From Streptomyces sp. KL109B (GTDB lineage Bacteria; Actinomycetota; Actinomycetes; Streptomycetales; Streptomycetaceae): a stretch of DNA of 64,000 bases. The position numbers and the translations under genes were made by a program. Shown piece after piece: positions 1 through 7,371 of the stretch (position 1 is its first letter; every line of letters begins with the position of its first letter). Under the pieces are notes generated by a model that made no database searches, had not been told where the DNA came from, and saw only the letters and a program-made list of their open reading frames with translations. The stretch is taken from positions 248,001-312,000 of the forward strand of contig NZ_JASERL010000005.1 of assembly GCF_030766935.1 (NCBI RefSeq), given 5' to 3'.

Positions 1-155
1 GGGCGGTGACGGCGGGCGGCGCCAGCGGCCACCCCACCTCCCCGCACTTCGGCGACCAGGTCAAGCGGTACGCGAGCGGGGACCTTCGACCCGTTTACTT
101 CTACCCGTCGGACCTGGCGGGGCACGTGGAACGGAGGTACCGGCCGGGCGAGTAG
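1..155 (+). CDS. penicillin acylase family protein, C-terminal end (partial)
   Basis: Only the last ~50 codons lie in the window; the reading frame starts at base 3 and the TAG stop is at 153-155. The translated end contains GGASGHPTSPHFGDQ followed by a Trp-less RYASGDLRPV stretch. This matches the conserved C-terminal signature of Ntn-hydrolase penicillin/acyl-homoserine-lactone acylases (SGQSGxPxSPHYxDQ). The family removes acyl chains from amide substrates, usually after secretion and self-cleavage. The catalytic N-terminal Ser lies outside the window, so activity cannot be judged. It reads toward the polymer locus but is separated from it by about 257 bp with no evident shared operon. 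Confidence 0.7.
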   Translation, partial: AVTAGGASGHPTSPHFGDQVKRYASGDLRPVYFYPSDLAGHVERRYRPGE

Positions 156-412
156 CACGGCTCCGGCGGCGAGCGGCGGCGAGCGTGCCCGCGCCCCTGT
201 GAACAGGACGTTTACCGGGCCGCGGGTATCGTCGACCGGGTCGGCTTCCGTTGGCGTACTGCCCAGTCGTGTGCTGCCCTGGCATCTGAAGCGTGCTCAT
301 GGGCGGAGGCAGTGAACGGCCGCGGGACCTGCCATGAATGCCTTGGCGCATGGGCACCGACACCGTGCCGACACGGGGACCGCCCCGTTCCGACGCCGAA
401 GCAGAGGAAGCC

Positions 413-1771
413 ATGCCACAGCCTCACGTACCCGCCTTCTTCGTAGCCGGCGACTCCGTCGCCCAGCAGCGACCGGCGGAGAACGAGACGCTCTCCGGCT
501 GGCCGCAGCACCTTCCCTCGTTCTGCACGCGGCGCCTGGACGTCTTCAACTTCGCGCACGACGCCCGCAACGCGGGGAACTTCCTCCGCGACAAGGCGAT
601 ACACGTGCTGAACCTGATACGCCCCGGCGATCTCTTCCTGGTGGCGTTCGGATCGACCGACCAGCATGTGAGCCGCGGGGACCTGTACACCTCGCCCGAG
701 GACTACCAGGACTTCCTGAGACGGTACGTCTCGCTCGCCCGGGAGCGGGGAGCGGTGCCGGTGATCGTGACACCGGTCTGCCAGGCCGAGTTCGCCGCGG
801 ACGGGTCCGTCGCCGACACCTCCGACGGCTATCCGCTGTACGCGCGGGCCGTCGCGGAGCAGACCGGCGCCCCGTTGCTCGACCTCCACCGGATCACCGA
901 GTCCCTGTGGCGACGCCTCGGGCCCGAAGCCACCCGTGCGTACTTCCGCTGGTACGACGCCGGGGAGAGCGAAGAGACGCCGCGCGGACGCGTCGACACC
1001 ACGAACCTGAACCGGGAGGGCGCCCGCCGGATCGCCTGGCTGCTCGCCCAGGAGACCGCCCGCCTGGGCCTCGTACCGGAAGCCGCCCTGAGCGATCCGC
1101 CCGAGCCCCTCGACCTCGGCGAGCGCCCGCGGCCCGCGGAGCCTGCGCCGGACGCGCCGCTCCCCGACGAGGCCGCCTCGAACGGGATCGCTTCCAGGAG
1201 CGTCAGGAACGGCTCCTTCATCACCGCCGACGCCAATTTCGCGGGCACGGCCGCCCGTGGCATCACCCGCGTCGTCTTCGTCGAGGACGCGGCCGTGATC
1301 GGGAGCACCGGCGTCGGACCGGGTGGCCACTGGATGTGGCGGCGGCCGGTGCACTGGGCGGGCGGACAGCACCGGATCGGCCTGTACGGCCTCACGGAGG
1401 CGGAGCCGACCGGCCGCACCGCGCTCTCCTTCACCGTCGTCGACGAGGTGGCGGCGCCCCGGGTCACCGCGCCCCGCCCCGGCCGCCTCACCGGACCGCT
1501 GCCCCTCCTGCGCGGCACCGCGACCGGGGCGCGCAAGGTGGTGGTTCTGGTGAACGGCCGATGGATCGGGGAAGCGCCCGTCCTGGCCGACGGAGCCTGG
1601 CAGTTCCAGCACCCCGACCCGTGGCCCCCGGGCGAGCACACGCTGACGTTCCTGGCGCTCTTCAACGAGGTGCGCTCCCCCGCCACGACCCACCGCCTGC
1701 ACGTGGCGGAGCTCGACGCGCTCGACAGCCCGCTCGGCCCACGGCCGCCATCCCTCGCCGACGCCCGCTGA
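413..1771 (+). CDS. SGNH-fold (rhamnogalacturonan-acetylesterase-like) protein with C-terminal Ig-like modules, catalytic residues altered
   Basis: Start ATG 413 is preceded by AGAGGAAG; a frame from ATG 338 is longer but has no ribosome site. The 452-residue product has an N-terminal SGNH/GDSL hydrolase fold: GDS at 13-15, FGSTDQ at 79-84, LLDLH near 155-159, and DTTNLNREGA near 195-204. Residues ~260-440 look like two Ig-like beta-sandwich modules (NGRWIGE, PHPDPWPPGEHTLT-type pattern). Active relatives have GHND and DGTH here; this protein has Thr for Asn and Asn for His, so ordinary ester hydrolysis is doubtful. There is no signal peptide, so it is probably cytoplasmic. It is paired with the next GT2 gene, and the same pair recurs at 4265-7371. 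Inferred role: polymer modification or binding. Confidence 0.7.
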   Translation: MPQPHVPAFFVAGDSVAQQRPAENETLSGWPQHLPSFCTRRLDVFNFAHDARNAGNFLRDKAIHVLNLIRPGDLFLVAFGSTDQHVSRGDLYTSPEDYQDFLRRYVSLARERGAVPVIVTPVCQAEFAADGSVADTSDGYPLYARAVAEQTGAPLLDLHRITESLWRRLGPEATRAYFRWYDAGESEETPRGRVDTTNLNREGARRIAWLLAQETARLGLVPEAALSDPPEPLDLGERPRPAEPAPDAPLPDEAASNGIASRSVRNGSFITADANFAGTAARGITRVVFVEDAAVIGSTGVGPGGHWMWRRPVHWAGGQHRIGLYGLTEAEPTGRTALSFTVVDEVAAPRVTAPRPGRLTGPLPLLRGTATGARKVVVLVNGRWIGEAPVLADGAWQFQHPDPWPPGEHTLTFLALFNEVRSPATTHRLHVAELDALDSPLGPRPPSLADAR

Positions 1772-1810
1772 CCCGACCGCATCCGGCCCCGCGCCGCCCG
1801 ACTCGTACGG

Positions 1811-4204
1811 ATGGCAGTCACCATGCCCCACCCTCCCGCCGAAGCCGGCACCACCGGTCGCGCCACCCCCAAGGTGTCCGTCATCGTGGCCGTCTACAAC
1901 GCGATGCCGTATCTCACCGAGTGCCTCGACTCGCTCGTCCGGCAGAGCATCGGCCTCGACAACATCGAGGTCATCACCATCGACGACGTCTCCACCGACG
2001 AGAGCCGCGAGACCCTCGACGCCTACGCCGCCCGCCACCCGCAGATCCGCGTCGTGCACCGGAAGAAGAACTCGGGCGGGCCGAGCGAACCCCGCAATCA
2101 GGGCCTCGACCTGGCCAGGGGCGAGTTCGTGTACATCGTCGACGCCGACGACTACCTCGGGGACGAGGCGCTGGAGCGCATGGTCACCATGGCCGAGGCG
2201 CAGGGCAGTGACATCGTGCTCGGCAAGATGGTGGGCACCGGGGGCCGGGTCATGTCCGTCAAGGCGTTCCGGCACGCACCCGTCGCGCCCCTGTTCACGT
2301 CCGAGGTGTACCGCTCGCTGAGCCCGATGAAGCTGTACCGGCGCAAGATGCTCGAGGACCGGGGGATCCGCTTCGCGACCGACCTGTGGCTCGGCGAGGA
2401 CCAGGTCTTCGTGACCGAGGCGTATCTGGCGGCCGACGTGATCTCGGTGGTGGGCGACTACACCTGCTACTACGTCGTGCGGCGCACCGTGGGCACGAGC
2501 CTGACCCAGCGCAGCAAGACGGCCCACGAGCGGGTGGCGCACATCCAGCGGGTGATGGGCCTGGTCGACGACCGGGTGACGGACCCGGTGGGGCGGCGCA
2601 CGCTGCTCGGGCGGCACTTCCGGGCGGTGCTCCACAAGACGCTGGTGCCCGTCATCGGGTCGTACCGCTTCAACGCCAAGGTCGGCCACAAGCGGTTCAC
2701 CGACGACTTCGTGGCCGACACGATCCGCTACTCGCTGGAGCTCTTCGACCGGCACTGGGACGACGGCTTCCTCCAGGCGATCCCCCCGTACGACCGGCTG
2801 CTGGTGCACTGTCTGCGCAACGACAAGCTCGACGAGCTGATCTACCTCGCCTGGGCGCACCCCCACCGGGACGACGCGGAGCTGTTCGTCGAGGACGGCC
2901 ACGCCTACCGTCTTTGGCCGTTCTTCCGCTTCCACCGGTCCGCCGAGGAGCGGATCCCGGACGAGCTGTACGACGTCACCGGCACGCTGCCGGCTCGGGC
3001 CCACGCCTCCCGGCTCGACTACACCCCGGAGAACGGGACACTGCGCGTACGTGTCCACGGCTCCATCGGGCCCCTGGAGTGCGGGGACACCTCGGCGGAG
3101 CTGCTTCTGAGGCGGCGCGCCGACGGAGTCACCCAACGGATTCCCGCGCACGGCTCCGGCGAGGACGGCTGGGCCGCCGAGTTCACCCTCGCCGAGGTCA
3201 CGGCGGAAGGCGGTCAACTCCCGGACGGCATCTGGGACTTCTGGGTGGGCGTCACCAGCCGGGGTGTCACGCGGGAGGCGCGGCTCACGACGGCGGGCGC
3301 GCTCGCGCCGGAGGCGAACGAGCACCACCTCGACCCGCCCAGCGGCCGCTATGTGCGCGTGTACGGGACGAAGGGCGGCTACGCGGCGCTCGACGTCGGC
3401 GGCGAGACCGTTCCGGTCACCGCGACGCTCGTCGGACAGCGTTGGCAGAACGACGAGCTGCTGTACGAGGTCGACGTGGCGTCGGAGGCCGTGCCGCTCG
3501 CCGACGTTCGCCTTTCCGGACTGCTCAAGGGGCGCGTCACGGAGGACGACCCGGAGTTCCCGGCGTCCGTAGCGGCCGACGACAGCGGGCACGCGCGCTT
3601 CACCGCCGTACTGGAACCCGCACGGCACTCCGCGGACGGGGCCGGGTTCCCCGCCGATGTGTGGGAGGTGCATGTCCGGGTCGCCGCCGACGGCCTGGCC
3701 GAACGGCCGGTGCGGCTGCGCACCGCCGAGGCTCCCGGAGACGGCCCCCGGGTCGGGCGCACGCTCCTCGTGCCCACGTCCTCCGGTACGGCCATGGGTG
3801 TCACGCCCTATCTGACGCGGGGCGGCGCCGTGGCGCTCGACTCCGCGGGCCGGTACTTCCCGCCGTCGGCCGGTCTCCGGATCACCGGCGTGTCCCTGTC
3901 GCCGGACGGAGCGACGCTCGACGTCGTCGGCCAGGTGGGCGTCCTCGACCGGCCGGAGGGCCGTCTCCAGCTGCGGGTCTCGGCCGACGAACAGGCCGAG
4001 GACGCCGCGCTCCCGCTCCCCTTCCCCGCCGCCCCCGAGGACCCGGTCCTCGAAAGCACGGCCACGTGGCCGGAGTTCAGCGCGCACGTGAGCGCCGCGG
4101 ATCTCGGCCTGGACGCGCTCCCCGCCCACGCGACGCTCCGGCTCGAACTCGCGCTGCCGGAGGAGACCGTCGCCTCGGCGGCCCACAAATGGAGCCCGTC
4201 GTAA
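1811..4204 (+). CDS. GT2 family glycosyltransferase, TarS-like architecture
   Basis: 797 residues. The GT-A domain covers ~20-235: VSVIVAVYN at 22-30, IDD at 57-59, DADDYLG at 111-117 (metal-binding DXD) and LGEDQVF with the likely catalytic base at 195-200. A conserved linker (RLWPFFRFHR...IPDELYDVTG) near 370-400 recurs in the other two GT2 proteins of this locus. It is followed by repeated beta-rich modules to the C-terminus. This layout resembles wall-teichoic-acid glycosyltransferases (GT-A, linker, beta modules). It probably adds sugar to a polyol-phosphate polymer in the cytoplasm; donor and acceptor cannot be told from sequence. Starts are possible at ATG 1811 or 1823, neither with a strong ribosome site. 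Confidence 0.85.
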   Translation: MAVTMPHPPAEAGTTGRATPKVSVIVAVYNAMPYLTECLDSLVRQSIGLDNIEVITIDDVSTDESRETLDAYAARHPQIRVVHRKKNSGGPSEPRNQGLDLARGEFVYIVDADDYLGDEALERMVTMAEAQGSDIVLGKMVGTGGRVMSVKAFRHAPVAPLFTSEVYRSLSPMKLYRRKMLEDRGIRFATDLWLGEDQVFVTEAYLAADVISVVGDYTCYYVVRRTVGTSLTQRSKTAHERVAHIQRVMGLVDDRVTDPVGRRTLLGRHFRAVLHKTLVPVIGSYRFNAKVGHKRFTDDFVADTIRYSLELFDRHWDDGFLQAIPPYDRLLVHCLRNDKLDELIYLAWAHPHRDDAELFVEDGHAYRLWPFFRFHRSAEERIPDELYDVTGTLPARAHASRLDYTPENGTLRVRVHGSIGPLECGDTSAELLLRRRADGVTQRIPAHGSGEDGWAAEFTLAEVTAEGGQLPDGIWDFWVGVTSRGVTREARLTTAGALAPEANEHHLDPPSGRYVRVYGTKGGYAALDVGGETVPVTATLVGQRWQNDELLYEVDVASEAVPLADVRLSGLLKGRVTEDDPEFPASVAADDSGHARFTAVLEPARHSADGAGFPADVWEVHVRVAADGLAERPVRLRTAEAPGDGPRVGRTLLVPTSSGTAMGVTPYLTRGGAVALDSAGRYFPPSAGLRITGVSLSPDGATLDVVGQVGVLDRPEGRLQLRVSADEQAEDAALPLPFPAAPEDPVLESTATWPEFSAHVSAADLGLDALPAHATLRLELALPEETVASAAHKWSPS

Positions 4205-4264
4205 CGCGGGCTTCGACCGGACCGGCGTTCGAGAGTCTCCTACGGAATTCGGGAGTGGGCCCAC

Positions 4265-5701
4265 GTGGAAACCGTCATCGGTGCCGACGCGCGAGAGCGT
4301 TGGAGTTCCGCACCTGCCGTCTACATCCTCGGCGACTCCGTGGCCAAGCTCGTCGCTCCCAAGCGCCGCGACCGCGCCGGCTGGGGCGAGGAGTTGGAGC
4401 GGCTGTTCACGGACGAGGTGCGGGTCTACAACTTCAGCAGGAAGGACTGGTCGGTCCTTCGCGCGGCCGAGATCTTCCTGCCTTCCGTCCTGAACACCCT
4501 GCGCCGCGGCGACATCGTCCTCATCGCGTACGGCCATGTCGACCAGCAGCTGCACCGCCACGACCGGTACGTCGCCCCGGCGGACTTCCGCTACGTCCTG
4601 GGCAGGATGGCGGAGCGGGTGCGGGAGCGCGGCGGGGTTCCGGTGTTCGTCACGCAGGCCGCCCGTTCCGGTTTCTACGAGGACGGCACCGTCATCGACG
4701 CCACCGGCGGGTACGCCGAGTTGGTGCGCAAGGCCGCCGCCGCGCACGAGGTGCCCGTGCTGGACCTCCATGAGCTCACGGCACGCCTCTTCCGTTCGAT
4801 CGGCCCCCACGAGACCCGCCTCTACTTCAACTGGTTCGGCGCCGGTGAGCTGCCGGAACTGCCGGAGGGCCAGATCGACACCAGTAACTTCAACCGGGCC
4901 GGCTGCGCCCGCGTCGCCGCGCTGATCGCCGAGGAACTGAGGTCCCAGGGGCTCGTCGAGGCCCGCTGGTTCCAGTCCCCCGCCCCCGTGCCGCCCCCGC
5001 TCCCCGGCCGCGCCGAGTGGGACACCGCGAGGATCGAGGCCGAGCTGGCCCGGCGTGCCGGGGTCCCCGAGCTCCCGGTCGAGGTGACCTTCCAGGACCC
5101 CGCCCCGGGCACCGTCGTGCTGCCGCGCCGCCGCTTCCGCGGCACCGCGGGCAAGGGGGTGCGGCACCTCGTCTTCTTCATGGACGGCCGCCCGGTGGGC
5201 GAGACGACGGTCGGGCCGAAGGGCACCTGGCTGTGGCGCCTTGCCTACTACTGGCCCGAAGGCCGGCACACGCTCACCGCGATCGGCCTGACCGACAAGG
5301 CGGCCACGATCCCGGTCGAACTGCCGCTGCGGGTGATCGCCACCCTGGAGGCCCCGACCGTGACACATCCGCTGCGCGGCCGGTTCGTGTCGGGCGGCAG
5401 ACCGGTCCTCGCGGGAGTGGCGAGAAACGCCCCGATGGTCGTCGTCCTCCACCAGGGCCGCCGGATCGGGGAGGCCAAGGTCGACGACAGCGGCCGCTGG
5501 TCGTTCACCCCGCCCGACCCCTGGCCCGCCGGTCAGCACACGGTCCGGGTCGTGGCGTGTCACGGCATGGTCGTCTCGCCGCCCGCGGACTGGCGGGTCG
5601 AGGTCATGGAAACCGTCGCCCCGCCCCCGGAACTGCCGGGCGCGGACACGCTCCCGACCGCGTTCCGGGAGTGGTGGCCCGTGGTCCGGAGCGAACCGTA
5701 G
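4265..5701 (+). CDS. SGNH-fold protein, paralogue of the 413-1771 product, catalytic residues altered
   Basis: 478 residues from GTG 4265. Same layout as the first SGNH protein: GDSVAK at 23-28, YGHVDQ at 89-94, VLDLHEL near 165-171, DTSNFNRAGC at 205-214, then two Ig-like C-terminal modules (MDGRPVGE; QGRRIGEAKV; PDPWPAGQHTVR). Ser of GDS is kept, but the Asn of GHND is Val and the catalytic His of DxxH is Asn. That the same His-to-Asn change is kept in two diverged paralogues suggests a selected non-hydrolytic role rather than decay. It lies 60 bp after one GT2 gene and 59 bp before the next, as part of a repeated SGNH-GT2 module. Confidence 0.7.
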   Translation: METVIGADARERWSSAPAVYILGDSVAKLVAPKRRDRAGWGEELERLFTDEVRVYNFSRKDWSVLRAAEIFLPSVLNTLRRGDIVLIAYGHVDQQLHRHDRYVAPADFRYVLGRMAERVRERGGVPVFVTQAARSGFYEDGTVIDATGGYAELVRKAAAAHEVPVLDLHELTARLFRSIGPHETRLYFNWFGAGELPELPEGQIDTSNFNRAGCARVAALIAEELRSQGLVEARWFQSPAPVPPPLPGRAEWDTARIEAELARRAGVPELPVEVTFQDPAPGTVVLPRRRFRGTAGKGVRHLVFFMDGRPVGETTVGPKGTWLWRLAYYWPEGRHTLTAIGLTDKAATIPVELPLRVIATLEAPTVTHPLRGRFVSGGRPVLAGVARNAPMVVVLHQGRRIGEAKVDDSGRWSFTPPDPWPAGQHTVRVVACHGMVVSPPADWRVEVMETVAPPPELPGADTLPTAFREWWPVVRSEP

Positions 5702-5760
5702 AGCGGCACTCGGCAGGACCTGGAGCCGCATTCGGAAGACCTGAAGGGAGGAAGCCCACC

Positions 5761-7371
5761 ATGCGCACCGAGACCGGGCCCGGCGGTCCACGCCCGGCGG
5801 ATGTCAGCGTCCTGCTGCCCGTCCGCGACGGCATGCCCGAGCTCGGCAGGTGTCTGAAGTCGCTGGGCCGGCAGACGCTGCCGCCCGAGCGCATGGAGGT
5901 GATCGTCGTCGACGACGCGTCGACGGACGGCAGCGCCGAGGAGGCGGACTCCTTCGCGGCCGGTGCGGGCCCCGCCGTCTCGGTCGTCCGCCGCGAGGCA
6001 CCCGCCGCGGCCCCCGGTGTCGTACGCAACCAGGCACTCGCACGGGCCACCGGACGGTACGTGCTGTTCGTCGACCCGGCCGACCACCTCGGCGACGAGG
6101 CCCTTGAACGCATGCTCGCGACGGCCGAGCGCGATGGCGCCGACGTCGTCGTCGGCAAGGTCGCGGGCGGCGGCCTGCGCGGTTTCGAGAAGCAGGCGTT
6201 CAAGGCGAAGCCGGGCGAGGAAGGGGCGCGGGCGCAGGCCCTGCGCCACCTCGGCGTGATGAAACTGTTCCGGCGCGAGCCGCTGTCCCGGCACCGGATC
6301 CGTTTCGACGCCGCCCTGCACAGCGGCGAGGACGTCGTCTTCGTGGCCGAGGCGGTGGCCGCCGCGGCCCGGGTGTCCTTCGTGTCGGACTACGTCTGCT
6401 ACCGCCTCGGGCAGGCGCACGCCCCGGAGGACGGCGTGGTGCCGCGGGCACGCGACTGCGCCGAGCGGTCCCTGCCGTTCTTCCGGGCCGCCGCCGAGGC
6501 CACCCGGCGGTCCCGGGCCACGGTCGAGGCCGAGCGGATGCTGTCCGTGCTGATCGGGCACCACATCGACGAGATGCTCTCGATCCTCGACTCCGACGCT
6601 TCGTACTGCGAGCGGCAGTGCGCGGTCCTGGAGCTGCAGCGGATGCGCCAGACGTACTGGAGCAACGGCATCGGCAGACGGGTGGGCCTGTATCCGGCGC
6701 TGTGTTCGTTCGCCGCGGACCGCGGGCTCTTCGACGAGGTGTCCTATCTGGCGGTCAACCGCCGCTTCTCGCACCGCGCGCGGACCGTCGTGGAGGGCAA
6801 CCGCGTCTACCGCGCCTTCCCGTTCTTCCGCGCCCACCGCGGCCCCGGCAACCCCCTGCCCGACCACGTCTTCGACGCCACCGACCGGCTCCGGGCGAGG
6901 GCCGAACTTCTCCAGGCGGACCAGTCGGGACCGGGCCGGGTGGAGCTCGCCGGGTTCGGCTACGTCGGCTCCCTCGACAGCTCCAAATGCACGGTCACCC
7001 TGCACCTGCGCCGACGCGGCGGAGAGGGGTCCCTGGTGCTCCCGGTCGACGCCTGGCCGACCCCGTTCCTGACGCGCGAGCGCGGCGACGGTGTGCACGA
7101 CTACGACGAGGCCGGCTGGCGCACCGCGCTGGACTTCGAGCGGGTCGACTGGTCGCGGAAGCGGCCGGGGCCGTGGGACTTCTGGGTCATCGTCGCCTCC
7201 GGCGGGATGGCCAAGGAGGCCCGTCTGAAGGCTCCGGCGCGCGTCGGGAAGGCCCTGGACGAGGGCCTGTTCACGGGCAACGACGCGACGCGGGTGCGGG
7301 TGTACCGGACGCCCGGCGGCTATCTGGCCTGCGAGCTCACGGCGGGCCCCGGCGCGGGTGGGGCGCGATGA
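5761..7371 (+). CDS. GT2 family glycosyltransferase with degenerate DXD motif
   Basis: Start ATG 5761 follows GGGAGGAAG at a good distance. 536 residues: GT-A fold at ~12-215 with VSVLLPVRDG, IVVDDASTDG at 48-57, GEDVVF near 191-196, then the shared linker (RAFPFFRAHRGPG...PDHVFDATD) and one beta module ending in a WDFWV motif. Its two neighbours read DADD at the metal site; this one reads DPAD (105-108), which puts Ala at the second Asp. Metal-dependent sugar-nucleotide binding may be lost. It is shorter than the other two GT2 proteins, having fewer C-terminal modules. The stop overlaps the next start (ATGA at 7368-7371), indicating translational coupling to the polymerase-like gene. Confidence 0.8.
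   Translation: MRTETGPGGPRPADVSVLLPVRDGMPELGRCLKSLGRQTLPPERMEVIVVDDASTDGSAEEADSFAAGAGPAVSVVRREAPAAAPGVVRNQALARATGRYVLFVDPADHLGDEALERMLATAERDGADVVVGKVAGGGLRGFEKQAFKAKPGEEGARAQALRHLGVMKLFRREPLSRHRIRFDAALHSGEDVVFVAEAVAAAARVSFVSDYVCYRLGQAHAPEDGVVPRARDCAERSLPFFRAAAEATRRSRATVEAERMLSVLIGHHIDEMLSILDSDASYCERQCAVLELQRMRQTYWSNGIGRRVGLYPALCSFAADRGLFDEVSYLAVNRRFSHRARTVVEGNRVYRAFPFFRAHRGPGNPLPDHVFDATDRLRARAELLQADQSGPGRVELAGFGYVGSLDSSKCTVTLHLRRRGGEGSLVLPVDAWPTPFLTRERGDGVHDYDEAGWRTALDFERVDWSRKRPGPWDFWVIVASGGMAKEARLKAPARVGKALDEGLFTGNDATRVRVYRTPGGYLACELTAGPGAGGAR

Noticed and set aside
212..5791. Very long open frame on the minus strand (1859 codons)
   Set aside because: It lies opposite four well-supported plus-strand genes with clear motifs. 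Its translation is Arg/Gly/Pro/Ala-rich with no domain, which is the usual antisense shadow in high-GC DNA.
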